The position numbers were made by a program, and so were the translations under genes. Below are positions 35,701 to 42,794 of a stretch of DNA of 64,000 nt, piece after piece. Source of the stretch: an uncultured Lachnospiraceae bacterium. Lineage in GTDB: Bacteria; Bacillota; Clostridia; Lachnospirales; Lachnospiraceae. Under the pieces are notes generated by a model, which worked only from the letters and a program-made list of their open reading frames with translations, searched no databases and was not told the DNA's origin. The first letter of the stretch is position 1; every line of letters starts with the position of its first letter. The stretch covers positions 17,801 through 81,800 of the forward strand of contig OMZG01000011.1 of NCBI GenBank assembly GCA_900315505.1, written 5' to 3'.

Positions 35701-36536
35701 CTTCCCGCCGCATCGTAAACATACGCCTCATCTGCTGACTCCGGTACGAGTCCGAAATCTGCACAGTGCTGGACCAGGGTATCATAAGGCATCGGTGCCC
35801 CATAGAAATATCCCTGTATCTTCTCACAGCCTATCTTCTTCAGGAAATCAACCTGCTCCCTGGTCTCGGCTCCCTCTGTCAGCGTATGTATGCCAAGCGA
35901 CTTTGCCATACGCACGATAGAAGCCACGATATTCTTTCCACGGTCATTGAGTCCGCGGAGGAACATCATGTCTATCTTTATCTCATCAAAGCTATAATCC
36001 TTCAGGACATTGAGAGTGGAATATCCGCTGCCGAAATCATCCATCCAGATATCATATCCCTGATCATGAAAAAGTCCGAACATCGAATGCAGCTTAGCAG
36101 GGTCTGAGATCAGCGTGCTCTCCGTGATCTCGACCTTCAGAAGCTTGCGGTTGATCCCGTACTTCTTCACGCAGGCCTCAGTCGCCTTGTATGGGTCCGT
36201 CTCTGCAAAATCCACATGGCTCAGATTAAAGGAAACCGGCACGACAAAATTGCCCTTATCGCTGTTTTCTCTCAGCATATGGGCCACATGGTCTATTACG
36301 AAAAGGTCTACCTTCTGTATCTGCTTCGTCTTCTCGAGACCAGGAATAAAAACCCCTGGAGAGATCATACCGCGGACAGGATCGATCCACCTGGTCAGAG
36401 CCTCAACGCTCGACAGTTTCCCCGTAAGCGCACGGATAACCGGCTGGTAATATACCTTTATCCAGCCATTCTCCAATGCCTTGTCTATATTTTCTGAAAC
36501 ATACTGTTCCAGCCCTTCGTTATCTTTATTTCCCAT
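32721..36536 (-). CDS. EAL / PAS / GAF / GGDEF cyclic-di-GMP protein
   Basis: A 1271-residue cytoplasmic signalling protein. The N-terminal EAL domain (about 15-265) keeps the catalytic set: EALTRW, NLSHVDF, EITEST, WMDDFGSGYSTL, EIKID, EGAET and QGYFYGAPMP, so it should hydrolyse c-di-GMP. PAS-like modules follow (about 300-690), then a degenerate GGDEF (about 695-845, with GRLDNSRFM in place of the active loop). Next are a PAS-like module with a Cys cluster (HPCDHCTNPMIC), a GAF domain (about 985-1120), and an intact C-terminal GGDEF (RLGGDEFVVV). No RxxD inhibition site precedes the GGDEF. It has its own promoter. Confidence 0.9.
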   Translation of the reverse strand: MGNKDNEGLEQYVSENIDKALENGWIKVYYQPVIRALTGKLSSVEALTRWIDPVRGMISPGVFIPGLEKTKQIQKVDLFVIDHVAHMLRENSDKGNFVVPVSFNLSHVDFAETDPYKATEACVKKYGINRKLLKVEITESTLISDPAKLHSMFGLFHDQGYDIWMDDFGSGYSTLNVLKDYSFDEIKIDMMFLRGLNDRGKNIVASIVRMAKSLGIHTLTEGAETREQVDFLKKIGCEKIQGYFYGAPMPYDTLVQHCADFGLVPESADEAYVYDAAGSVDFLSDQPVALVEEKDKELSVIYYNDKSRQPIAEIARSMDLPDGSIDIFNKGERLYEKFTRFLDVTKKSGKSEVLNLVTSGQYYRFLVKTLAGVNGHYMHLLSLYNITYDITQKEKRRFNNLLRETTQIYTRIYLVNPKEDMIEVVETDSPEEKTGDIYFRIRPKLHEIADSIIAEDDRDRFIEFFTAGDIRRIMKRVGSNFTGECFKVKRYDGTLHWDEFDVLSLTGGDDGEYLVLQRRAILDDAGDPISVINRIDDSFHVTSKNDPELLDQLAIWRSIAENSRIKFFWKDDKRRFKGVSQSFLDYYGLQNADSILGKTDDEVGWHVDDEPYRNDETEVLKHGKLILDSIGHTVVDGEVRLISATKFPIYRADRIIGLVGYFHQINDSDDMGAGTEIYTDRVTSLMNSRGMLLASVNFYDNYKRHGERFTAGLINIDDRKQDEQRETESYQKNFYKWLSDQFMATFPKSYVCGRLDNSRFMIITKEVSGDVRKNIFSLYSKLNDTTKIDGRPVELQMTYSLLTSEDGYKPEDYLHILEKRRLAENVAETDTGADRIIMNLENFDNMNERVYFADIENYDLLFLNKAAKADLGLPENFDYRGFKCFQVLHHYDHPCDHCTNPMICMDKYITRNYHNQISGQDYLMRDTLLSFGDRQVKASFSVSLTESIRQVEDVNYSLYRQVRLNDLISQAFEENTADASLQRILSGVGKELKGDRAYIFEQHDDYVVNTYEWVKKGVTRQKDNLQHVPIADCGPFYESFAKNNTLIIEDIEKYRGTPMYEWLKPQNIHSIIETPLKIKGELIGFIGIDNPDMTIIPQSENILISLSRFVAVLIRSRNTVSELDDLSQRDALTNVMNRRAMKVALSKIDKTRPLVFVYADLNGLKGINDTDGHDSGDTLLRSAANIMTSFAGNDRVFRLGGDEFVVVVELNNVTQADLVMRELRQRFEKENISVALGCALRTSPDDDIDEVLREADEHMYANKQKMHKEEA

Positions 36537-36588
36537 TGATCAGATTTCCTTGTATCTATACGCTATACCTATACGAGGCCCCCTTTTT

Positions 36589-36617
36589 ATTGTATAATAA
36601 ATCAGACAGACTTACAA
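36589..36617 (-). promoter_or_regulatory. Promoter of the EAL/GGDEF gene
   Basis: Minus-strand TTGTAA (36612-36617), a 17-base spacer and TACAAT (36589-36594). The -35 box overlaps the stop codon of the upstream glycosyltransferase gene. Confidence 0.55.
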
Positions 36618-37688
36618 GATACCAGATGTTGATTTTTCCTTATCAAAGCACTCCTGCGCCTTATCCTCCTGCCCGTTCAGCTGATACCACAGCCCCAGAT
36701 TGTGATACGCCTTGAACGAGCCGGTTCCCTTCACTGTCATCGCATCGTCACGTTCACCGATATCGAGACATTTCTGATAGCTTTTCTCTATGAGAGGCAG
36801 ATAGGAAATGTACTTCGCCGTGTCCGATAGCACCAGCTTCATATAGAAGATTCCGCAGTAGAAATAAAAATCTGTATTATCCGTGAAATATTTTTCTGTA
36901 TCCTTTACTATCTGAAGAGCTGTCCCGAGTGATTCAGTACTGTTCAGATCGGTAAGCGTATACAGGTATCTGATGACTCCGTCCCTCACATAGTCTGCGG
37001 TAAATGCTTCCGGAGAATCATGTATCATGTCATAGAATCTGCCGAAATACTCTGACGCACGTATCGTCTCCTTCTCGCTCCTCAGCGCCACTCCCATCTG
37101 ATAATACAGATACGGGTCATCCGGTGTCTGCTCTATTGCCTTTTCCAGATATGTGAGATTTCTCTTTCCCTTGCTCCTGTCGAGATATCCGTCATGATCA
37201 GCAACGAACGGCGTATAGATCCTCGTCCCATCGAAAACGGGCTGCTCATGAATTATTCCCTCGTATCTCACTCCACGCGGCAGGAGTCTCGTGGTGCGTG
37301 TCTTTGATACATCGATCTGATCATCGTCATTATAGAACTGGTCATACCTCACGAGATAGCCTGCCCAGCCGCTTCCGGCCTCCTTCAGGAATTGGCGGAC
37401 ATCCTGCTTTGGCCTTCTCAGGTATTCGTCTGCATCCAGCACGAGGGTGTAGTCAGCACCATTCTCCTCTGACCTTTCCAGAGAAAAATTCCTGGCTGCT
37501 GAAAAGTCATCCACCCAGTCGAAGTGATACAGCTTCACTTGTGGAAATGACCCTGCTATCTCACAGGTATCATCAGTAGAGCCGGTGTCGACTACTATAA
37601 TATCATCTGAATAAGGAGCCGCAGCCTCAAGACACTTTCTCAGACTTCGCGACTCGTTTTTTACGATCATGGCGATGTTTAATTTCAT
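36612..37688 (-). CDS. Family 2 glycosyltransferase with TPR-like C-terminus
   Basis: A 358-residue protein. The N-terminal GT-A domain (about 1-230) has MIVKNESRSLRKCLE, IIVVDTGSTDDTCEIA and the VLDADEYLRRP metal motif. The C-terminal part (about 230-358) is helical with TPR-like pairs (YLYYQMGVALRSEKE, FKAYHNLGLWYQLNGQED). This layout is like SunS-type and other TPR glycosyltransferases acting on proteins or surface glycans. It lies 46 bases behind hypE and may be read from the ech operon, though no functional link is apparent. Confidence 0.85.
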   Translation of the reverse strand: MKLNIAMIVKNESRSLRKCLEAAAPYSDDIIVVDTGSTDDTCEIAGSFPQVKLYHFDWVDDFSAARNFSLERSEENGADYTLVLDADEYLRRPKQDVRQFLKEAGSGWAGYLVRYDQFYNDDDQIDVSKTRTTRLLPRGVRYEGIIHEQPVFDGTRIYTPFVADHDGYLDRSKGKRNLTYLEKAIEQTPDDPYLYYQMGVALRSEKETIRASEYFGRFYDMIHDSPEAFTADYVRDGVIRYLYTLTDLNSTESLGTALQIVKDTEKYFTDNTDFYFYCGIFYMKLVLSDTAKYISYLPLIEKSYQKCLDIGERDDAMTVKGTGSFKAYHNLGLWYQLNGQEDKAQECFDKEKSTSGIL

Positions 37689-37734
37689 TCTTTCTCCATA
37701 TGTTTCCGCGGCTAGTGTACATGCTGCTTAAATA

Positions 37735-38727
37735 TCAGCATATCCTTGGGAGTCCTTCTCCCTGCAGTATATCGAGTTCGCGCTCGCCGCCCAGCCCGGT
37801 CATCTCGATGAGCCTTCCCCCGGATTCTTCGGTCACCTTTCCGATTATCGTGGCATTCTCACCGTACTTCGATCCTCTTATTATATCAAGTGCATGGTCT
37901 GCTTCTTCAGCCGGAACTATTGCAACAAGCTTTCCCTCATTGCCCATATAGAGCGGATCAAGTCCTAAGAGTCCTGCGAAGTCTGCCACCTTCTTCGTGA
38001 CCGGTATCTTATTTTCCTCTATGACAAAGGTCTTGTGTGACTGACCCGACAGCTCCTTGAGCACTGTCGCGAGACCGCCTCTCGTCACATCTCTTAAGGT
38101 ATGGACATCAATTCCGCCGTCAATGAGATTCCTGACTATATCTACAAGAGGCGCGTTATCAGACTGTATATCTGTGGCGATGTTCATTCGCTCTGAGAGG
38201 ATTGCCGCATGATGATCACCGACATTTCCGGAAACGATTATCGCATCTCCGACCTTTGCATTGCCTGCTGCGATATCAGTCCCGTCCGGCACGAAACCTA
38301 CTCCTGCTGTATTGATATAGAGCTCGCCATTTCCATTTACAACCTTTGTATCACCGGCTACTATCTTCACTCCGGCCTCTTCCGCCGTGGCTGCCATCGA
38401 CTTCACGACCCGCTTCAGGAGGGCGATATCGAGTCCTTCTTCGAGGATGAATCCGCAGGTCAGATACTTCGGGACTGCGCCTCGCATCAGCAGGTCATTT
38501 ACCGTGCCGCATACACAAAGTCTCCCTATGTCTCCGCCCCTGAACTCCGGAGGTGTCACGACGAAGCTGTCTGTCGTCATCGCAATCTTCCCGGCTCCCG
38601 GGACTACTGCTGAATCCTCCATCTCGTCAAGTGTCTTATTGGAAAATTCCTTATCAAATATCTCGTCTATCAGCTCACCGGTAGCACTTCCGCCACTGCC
38701 GTGAGCCATGAGTATCTTGTCTTCCAT
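37735..38727 (-). CDS. hypE: Hydrogenase maturation protein HypE
   Basis: A 330-residue AIR-synthase-fold enzyme that dehydrates the thiocarboxamide made with HypF into the cyanide ligand of the [NiFe] site. It ends in the diagnostic PRIC, whose terminal Cys (C330) carries the group. LMAHGSGGSATGELIDEIF at the N-terminus and VAGDTKVVNGNGE are typical. The partner hypF and nickel inserters hypA and hypB are not in this window. CAGGAG lies before the ATG. It is the last maturation gene of the ech operon. Confidence 0.97.
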   Translation of the reverse strand: MEDKILMAHGSGGSATGELIDEIFDKEFSNKTLDEMEDSAVVPGAGKIAMTTDSFVVTPPEFRGGDIGRLCVCGTVNDLLMRGAVPKYLTCGFILEEGLDIALLKRVVKSMAATAEEAGVKIVAGDTKVVNGNGELYINTAGVGFVPDGTDIAAGNAKVGDAIIVSGNVGDHHAAILSERMNIATDIQSDNAPLVDIVRNLIDGGIDVHTLRDVTRGGLATVLKELSGQSHKTFVIEENKIPVTKKVADFAGLLGLDPLYMGNEGKLVAIVPAEEADHALDIIRGSKYGENATIIGKVTEESGGRLIEMTGLGGERELDILQGEGLPRIC

Positions 38728-38746
38728 CTATGCTCCTGTCAGTTCT

Positions 38747-38781
38747 GAGTTATGAGTTCTTAGCTTAGAACTTAGAACTTT
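38747..38781. repeat. AGTTCT/AGAACT low-complexity repeat between hypD and hypE
   Basis: Units AGTTCT, GAGTTATGAGTT and the inverted TTAGAACTTAGAACT lie back to back, allowing a hairpin in the mRNA. The inverted 12-mer AACTCATAACTC is shared with the repeat at 4634-4672. Confidence 0.7.
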
Positions 38782-39826
38782 TATCAACTCTATGATTTGC
38801 CAGATACGAAAAGCATGACCCCTCAGTGCTTACCATACATGCTCCCTGCGGGTTCATCGGTGTGCAGACCTTTCCATACAGCGGGCAGTCATATGGACGC
38901 ATCTTTCCCATCAGCACCTTATCACAGCAGCAGGCTGGATTGGCCTTGCGGTCAGCATCGAGTCCAAGGCTTCCGGCATCAAGGTATCTGTATTCTTCAC
39001 GCAGTATCTTTCCGGAACCCTTTACCTGTCCCATACCGCGCCAGGCTGCATCATATTTTTCAAAATATTTATCAATCAGCGCACGAGCCTCCGGGTTTCC
39101 ATCCTCCTTTACCACTGATGGATAGAAATTTTTCACTACTCCATGCCCGTACTCTCTTACTATACCATAAATCGCCGCAAGAAGCTCGGGTCCCTTGAAC
39201 CCGGCAACTCCGAACGGGATGGAGAAATCCTGTGCTATCGGTTCATAGATATGCGTACCGGTAACTACAGACACATGTCCCGGCGCTATGAATCCGTCAA
39301 TCGGAGCGCCAGACTCCATCAGGTAGCGGATGACTTCGGGCATGGTTTTTATAGCTGTAAGTAGTTTAATATTTTTAATATTATTCCTTACAATTTCATC
39401 TACCAGAAGAGCATAAACCGGTGTCGTTGTCTCAAATCCGACTGCTGCAAAAATAAATGTCGTGTCAGGGTCCTTTGCCGCAAGGTCAAGCGTATCCATA
39501 GGAGAATACACCATCTCGACTCTCGCTCCCTCTCCTCTTGCAGATGAGAGATTATTCTTTGTAGATCCCGGCACTCTGATCAGATCACCGAAGGTCACTA
39601 TGCAGTTGTGCGGATCCTTAGCGAGGTCTAAAAGCTTGTCCACATACGAGGACGGTGTCACACACACCGGACATCCTGGCCCGCTCAGCAGATGTATCTT
39701 GTCCGATAGCATTCCAGGAATGCCGTTTTTCGCAATCGAACCCGTGTGGCTGCCACAGACCTCCATTATATTCATTTCAGGACCATCGTATTTTTTCAGT
39801 CCTTCTTTTACTTCTTCTAAATCCAT
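38765..39826 (-). CDS. hypD: Hydrogenase maturation protein HypD
   Basis: A 353-residue Fe-S scaffold protein on which the Fe(CN)2CO group is assembled with HypC. IMEVCGSHTGSIAKNGI, LLSGPGCPVCVTP and FIAPGHVSVVTG are strong HypD motifs, and the C-terminal Cys set (NPACCCDKVLMGKMRPYDCPLYGKVCTPMNPQGACMVS) holds the [4Fe-4S] cluster. No Shine-Dalgarno sequence is visible before the ATG: the paired repeat at 39834-39911 ends eight bases upstream. The frame extends into the repeat 38747-38781 at its 3' end. Confidence 0.96.
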   Translation of the reverse strand: MDLEEVKEGLKKYDGPEMNIMEVCGSHTGSIAKNGIPGMLSDKIHLLSGPGCPVCVTPSSYVDKLLDLAKDPHNCIVTFGDLIRVPGSTKNNLSSARGEGARVEMVYSPMDTLDLAAKDPDTTFIFAAVGFETTTPVYALLVDEIVRNNIKNIKLLTAIKTMPEVIRYLMESGAPIDGFIAPGHVSVVTGTHIYEPIAQDFSIPFGVAGFKGPELLAAIYGIVREYGHGVVKNFYPSVVKEDGNPEARALIDKYFEKYDAAWRGMGQVKGSGKILREEYRYLDAGSLGLDADRKANPACCCDKVLMGKMRPYDCPLYGKVCTPMNPQGACMVSTEGSCFSYLANHRVDKSSKF

Positions 39827-39833
39827 AATTCAG

Positions 39834-39911
39834 AAGACAAGGGGACGGTTCTCTTGTCTCTTTAACTAAATCAATTTAATTAAAAAGACAGTAGAACCGT
39901 CCCTCTGTCTT
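39834..39911. repeat. REP-like paired palindrome (BIME-like) between hypC and hypD
   Basis: Two 32-base arms (39834-39865 and 39880-39911) form an inverted repeat with five mismatches around a 14-base loop. Each arm is itself palindromic: AGACAAG...CTTGTCT on the left and AGACAG...CTGTCT on the right, around the core GGGACGGTTCT. This nested layout is that of REP sequences mobilised by RAYT (IS200/Y1-type) transposases. The right arm covers the hypC stop codon. Confidence 0.85.
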
Positions 39912-40119
39912 ACGCTCCTATTTCTGTGAAAATCTCATTCATTTCATCTGCATCCTGCTCTGTGAGCTTCTGCAGGATACAGCCGGCGTGGACGAGCACG
40001 TAGTCGCCTGGTTCTATATCCACAAATCCGGTACGTGCGTCGACCCTGTTGCCATTGAAATCAACGGTAGCCTTGCGGTCGCGCACTTCTATTACTTTAC
40101 CAGGAAGAGCTACACACAT
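39910..40119 (-). CDS. hypC: Hydrogenase maturation chaperone HypC
   Basis: A 69-residue protein with the invariant MCVALPGK start, where Cys2 binds the Fe(CN)2CO unit with HypD, and the GDYVLVHAGCILQKL segment typical of HypC. AAAGGAGG precedes the start. Its stop codon overlaps the right arm of the REP-like element. Confidence 0.96.
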   Translation of the reverse strand: MCVALPGKVIEVRDRKATVDFNGNRVDARTGFVDIEPGDYVLVHAGCILQKLTEQDADEMNEIFTEIGA

Positions 40120-40140
40120 ATTCTGAGCCTCCTTTGTGTG

Positions 40141-40236
40141 AGGGGTTAGGATCTAGGGGATAGGGGATAGGGACATCCTATATCCTATATCCTATATCCT
40201 AACCCCTATATCCTATATCCTATATCCTATCCCCTC
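40141..40236. repeat. Heptanucleotide (TATATCC)n repeat with inverted arms between echF and hypC
   Basis: GGATAGGGGATAGGG units are followed by two blocks of TATCCTA repeats. AGGGGTTAGGAT (40141-40152) and ATCCTAACCCCT (40196-40207) form a perfect 12-base inverted repeat, and further TATCCTATCCCC pairs with the leading units. It starts directly at the echF stop codon and could fold into long alternative hairpins. Confidence 0.85.
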
Positions 40237-40657
40237 AATCCTTCTTTGCCTGTGCTGCCTTGATGGCGGCTGCACGCTTTGCTGCAAGCTCAGCCTCTTT
40301 CTGCTTCTCAGCCTCTGTCATGATATGAGTCTGGGAGTAGGTGACCTTCTCAGGTCCTGGTGTCTGATAGCCAGGATTCAGGTAGAGGCACTTCTTAGGG
40401 CAGACCCTCGTGCAGTATCCGCACTGGACGCAGTCGAAACGGTTGATGGTCCAGGTCTTATTCTTCCTGTCCACGGTGATAGCACCAGGAGGGCAGTTGA
40501 TCATACAGGCACCACAGCTGATGCACTGCTGGATATCTATATCTATATGTCCTCTTGAACCTTCAGGATAATTGATAGGCTCAGCAGGATAATTCTTTGT
40601 GACCGGCTTCTCAAAGAGCTGTCTTAGCATAGTCGGTGCAAATCTCATGATTCCCAT
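40235..40657 (-). CDS. echF: Ech hydrogenase subunit EchF, two [4Fe-4S] ferredoxin-like
   Basis: A 140-residue polyferredoxin homologous to NuoI/HycF. The two cluster motifs are CISCGACMINCP and CVQCGYCTRVCPKKC. It carries electrons from ferredoxin to EchC. The C-terminal 30 residues are Ala/Lys/Glu-rich (MTEAEKQKEAELAAKRAAA) and look like a helical tail not needed for clusters. It is the last structural subunit before hypC. Confidence 0.93.
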   Translation of the reverse strand: MGIMRFAPTMLRQLFEKPVTKNYPAEPINYPEGSRGHIDIDIQQCISCGACMINCPPGAITVDRKNKTWTINRFDCVQCGYCTRVCPKKCLYLNPGYQTPGPEKVTYSQTHIMTEAEKQKEAELAAKRAAAIKAAQAKKD

Positions 40658-40675
40658 ACTTTTCTTACACCTCCA

Positions 40676-41755
40676 TTATCTCTCTGTACAGCTGATGCAC
40701 GGGTCAATAGTTACGCAGAGGATTCCGACATCTGAATACTCACAGTCCTTGAGCATCTCGCAGAGACCAGCAAGGTTTGAGAAGGTCGGAGTACGAAGTC
40801 TGAATCTGTCGAGCTTCTTGGTACCATTGGCCTTGACATAGTAAATAGCCTCGCCTCTTGGCTGCTCGATACGGGTGAAGTACTCTCCGTTCGGATTTCC
40901 CTTCACAGGAACAGCCAGATCTCCCTCAGGCATCTTTGCAAAAGCCTGGCGGATAAGGTCTATGGACTGATAGATCTCCTGGATACGGACCTGGCATCTC
41001 GAGTATGAATCACCCTCCTTGGAGATGATAGGCTCGAAATCGAGATCCCCGTATGCTTCGTAGCCTGATTTTCTCATGTCATATGAGAGGCCTGAAGCTC
41101 TGGCAACAGGTCCGCAGCATCCGAGGTCATGAGCTTTCTCCTTCGTGATGACTCCTACGCCCTTGAGACGGGTCTGCACTGAATAGTCGAGAAGGAAAGC
41201 CTTCTCCACTGCCCTTAACTCTTCCTTTACTGAAGCAAGCTGAGTAAGGATCTCCTTCTCCTGATCACTGTTTATGTCACGGAGCACTCCGCCCGGCTCG
41301 AGGACTGAGAAGATCAGACGCCCGCCAGTAGTGAGCTCGAGGCAGTCAAGGACTCTCTCACGGATCCTCCATGCCTGATAGAAGAGTGACTCAAACCCGA
41401 AAGCATCAGCGATAAGGCCAAGCCAGAGAAAATGTGAATGCATTCTTGCAAGCTCAGCCCAGATCGTACGCAGATACTTCGCACGGTCAGGAACCTCTGT
41501 ATTCATGATATGCTCGATGGTCTCCACATATCCGAGTCCGTGGCCGAAAGAACAGATACCACAGGTACGCTCGATGACGTAGGTCATCTGCTTGAAATCC
41601 TTCTTGTCTGTGAGTCCCTCGAGACCTCTGTGAATGAATCCGATATTAGGAATGGCCTCTACGACCTTCTCATCCTCAATCACGAGATCGAGGTGGATAG
41701 GCTCAGGCAGCACCGGATGCTGTGGTCCGAAAGGAACTACGCTTCTCTTTGCCAT
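40676..41755 (-). CDS. echE: Ech hydrogenase large catalytic subunit EchE ([NiFe])
   Basis: A 359-residue [NiFe] large subunit of group 4. The Ni ligands are C65 and C68 in RTCGICSFGH, and C353 and C356 in DPCISCTER. The protein ends exactly at that R359, so it has no C-terminal extension of the kind removed by HycI/HyaD endopeptidases. PQHPVLPEP at the start and FIHRGLEGL are typical group 4 features. The start and echD stop overlap by one base. It evolves H2 from reduced ferredoxin, coupled to ion pumping. Confidence 0.96.
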   Translation of the reverse strand: MAKRSVVPFGPQHPVLPEPIHLDLVIEDEKVVEAIPNIGFIHRGLEGLTDKKDFKQMTYVIERTCGICSFGHGLGYVETIEHIMNTEVPDRAKYLRTIWAELARMHSHFLWLGLIADAFGFESLFYQAWRIRERVLDCLELTTGGRLIFSVLEPGGVLRDINSDQEKEILTQLASVKEELRAVEKAFLLDYSVQTRLKGVGVITKEKAHDLGCCGPVARASGLSYDMRKSGYEAYGDLDFEPIISKEGDSYSRCQVRIQEIYQSIDLIRQAFAKMPEGDLAVPVKGNPNGEYFTRIEQPRGEAIYYVKANGTKKLDRFRLRTPTFSNLAGLCEMLKDCEYSDVGILCVTIDPCISCTER

Positions 41756-42234
41756 TACTGTGCACCTCCTTCGTCAGTCTCTACTTCTACATCGGCAGCA
41801 TCAACAGTTGAGCCAGGTGCAGACTTCTCAGTTGCTGCTGCAAAAGCTTCCTTTAATGCAGCCTTGCCGGCTTCTGGAAGCATTGGTGTCTCGACATTGA
41901 GTCTGTAGAGCTTGTCCTTGTAGTCAAAACCGATCATCTCGATCTGACATCCGAACAGCTCACGCATCTCATTCTCATAGAAGGATGCACACGGATAGAT
42001 CACGCTCACTGACGGGATCTGCCTGGCAAGATCATCTACTACGACACGAAGTGTATCGAATGAATAAGCGTCATCATCACTGAATGAATATGACAGCTCG
42101 AACTTTCCATCGACAAAGGCAGCACAGGCCTGATCAAATCTCATGCCCTGATGCTTTCTCTTCATTACCTCTTCAAGAAGATCCTCGAGAGGAATAGTCT
42201 CCATGGTATTACCCGGATTAATTACTTCTGACAT
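41755..42234 (-). CDS. echD: Ech hydrogenase subunit EchD (NuoC-like)
   Basis: A 159-residue 30-kDa-subunit-like protein. The FYENEMRELFGCQIEMIGF segment is the recognisable NuoC/EchD region. The C-terminal 35 residues are acidic and low in complexity (VDAADVEVETDEGGAQ). The start overlaps echC by 17 bases; GAGGAG lies about ten bases upstream. It holds EchE in place within the peripheral arm. Confidence 0.88.
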   Translation of the reverse strand: MSEVINPGNTMETIPLEDLLEEVMKRKHQGMRFDQACAAFVDGKFELSYSFSDDDAYSFDTLRVVVDDLARQIPSVSVIYPCASFYENEMRELFGCQIEMIGFDYKDKLYRLNVETPMLPEAGKAALKEAFAAATEKSAPGSTVDAADVEVETDEGGAQ

Positions 42235-42775
42235 TTGACGGTGTCTCCTCTCTGTTCTCTTCCTCGGCCTTAGCCTCGGCTACCTTCCAAGCCTCTTCCT
42301 CTTCCCTCTCACGCTTGATATCCTCGTAGGTCTTGCCGGCCTTCACCATAGCATCATGCTCATCTGAGCGCTTCTGGAAAAGGTCACGGGCCTGGATGAT
42401 ACCATCGATGATGGACTGAGGTCTTGCAGCGCAGCCAGGTACATAGATATCTACAGGAACCACAGTGTCGGCTCCGCCCTTGATATTGTATGCGTCCTTG
42501 AATACACCGCCGGTGCATGCGCAGATACCTACAGCTACGACTACCTTCGGTCTCGGCATCTGGTCATATATCTGCTTTACTACAGGCTCAGCCTGTGCAT
42601 TGATTCCTCCGGTAATCAGGAGAATATCGGCCTGCATCGGGTCACCGGTGTTCTCTACACCGAGACGCTCCGCATCATAGACAGGAGTCATGCAGGCGAG
42701 TACTTCTATATCACAGCCATTGCAGCTGCTTCCATCGTAATGGAGCAGCCATGGCGATCTCTTTACATTTGCCAT
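42218..42775 (-). CDS. echC: Ech hydrogenase small subunit EchC (NuoB-like)
   Basis: A 185-residue subunit with the single proximal [4Fe-4S] cluster. The ligands are in SSCNGCDIEVLA, GICACTGG and VPGCAARPQ. The ATG at 42775 (MANVKRSPW) was chosen because GGAGG lies seven bases upstream; the frame is open to an ATG at 42790. The tail from about residue 150 is highly charged (KREREEEEAWKVAEAKAEEE), an extension beyond the usual length. Confidence 0.94.
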   Translation of the reverse strand: MANVKRSPWLLHYDGSSCNGCDIEVLACMTPVYDAERLGVENTGDPMQADILLITGGINAQAEPVVKQIYDQMPRPKVVVAVGICACTGGVFKDAYNIKGGADTVVPVDIYVPGCAARPQSIIDGIIQARDLFQKRSDEHDAMVKAGKTYEDIKREREEEEAWKVAEAKAEEENREETPSNVRSN

Positions 42776-42794
42776 CTTTTGCCTCCACACATAC

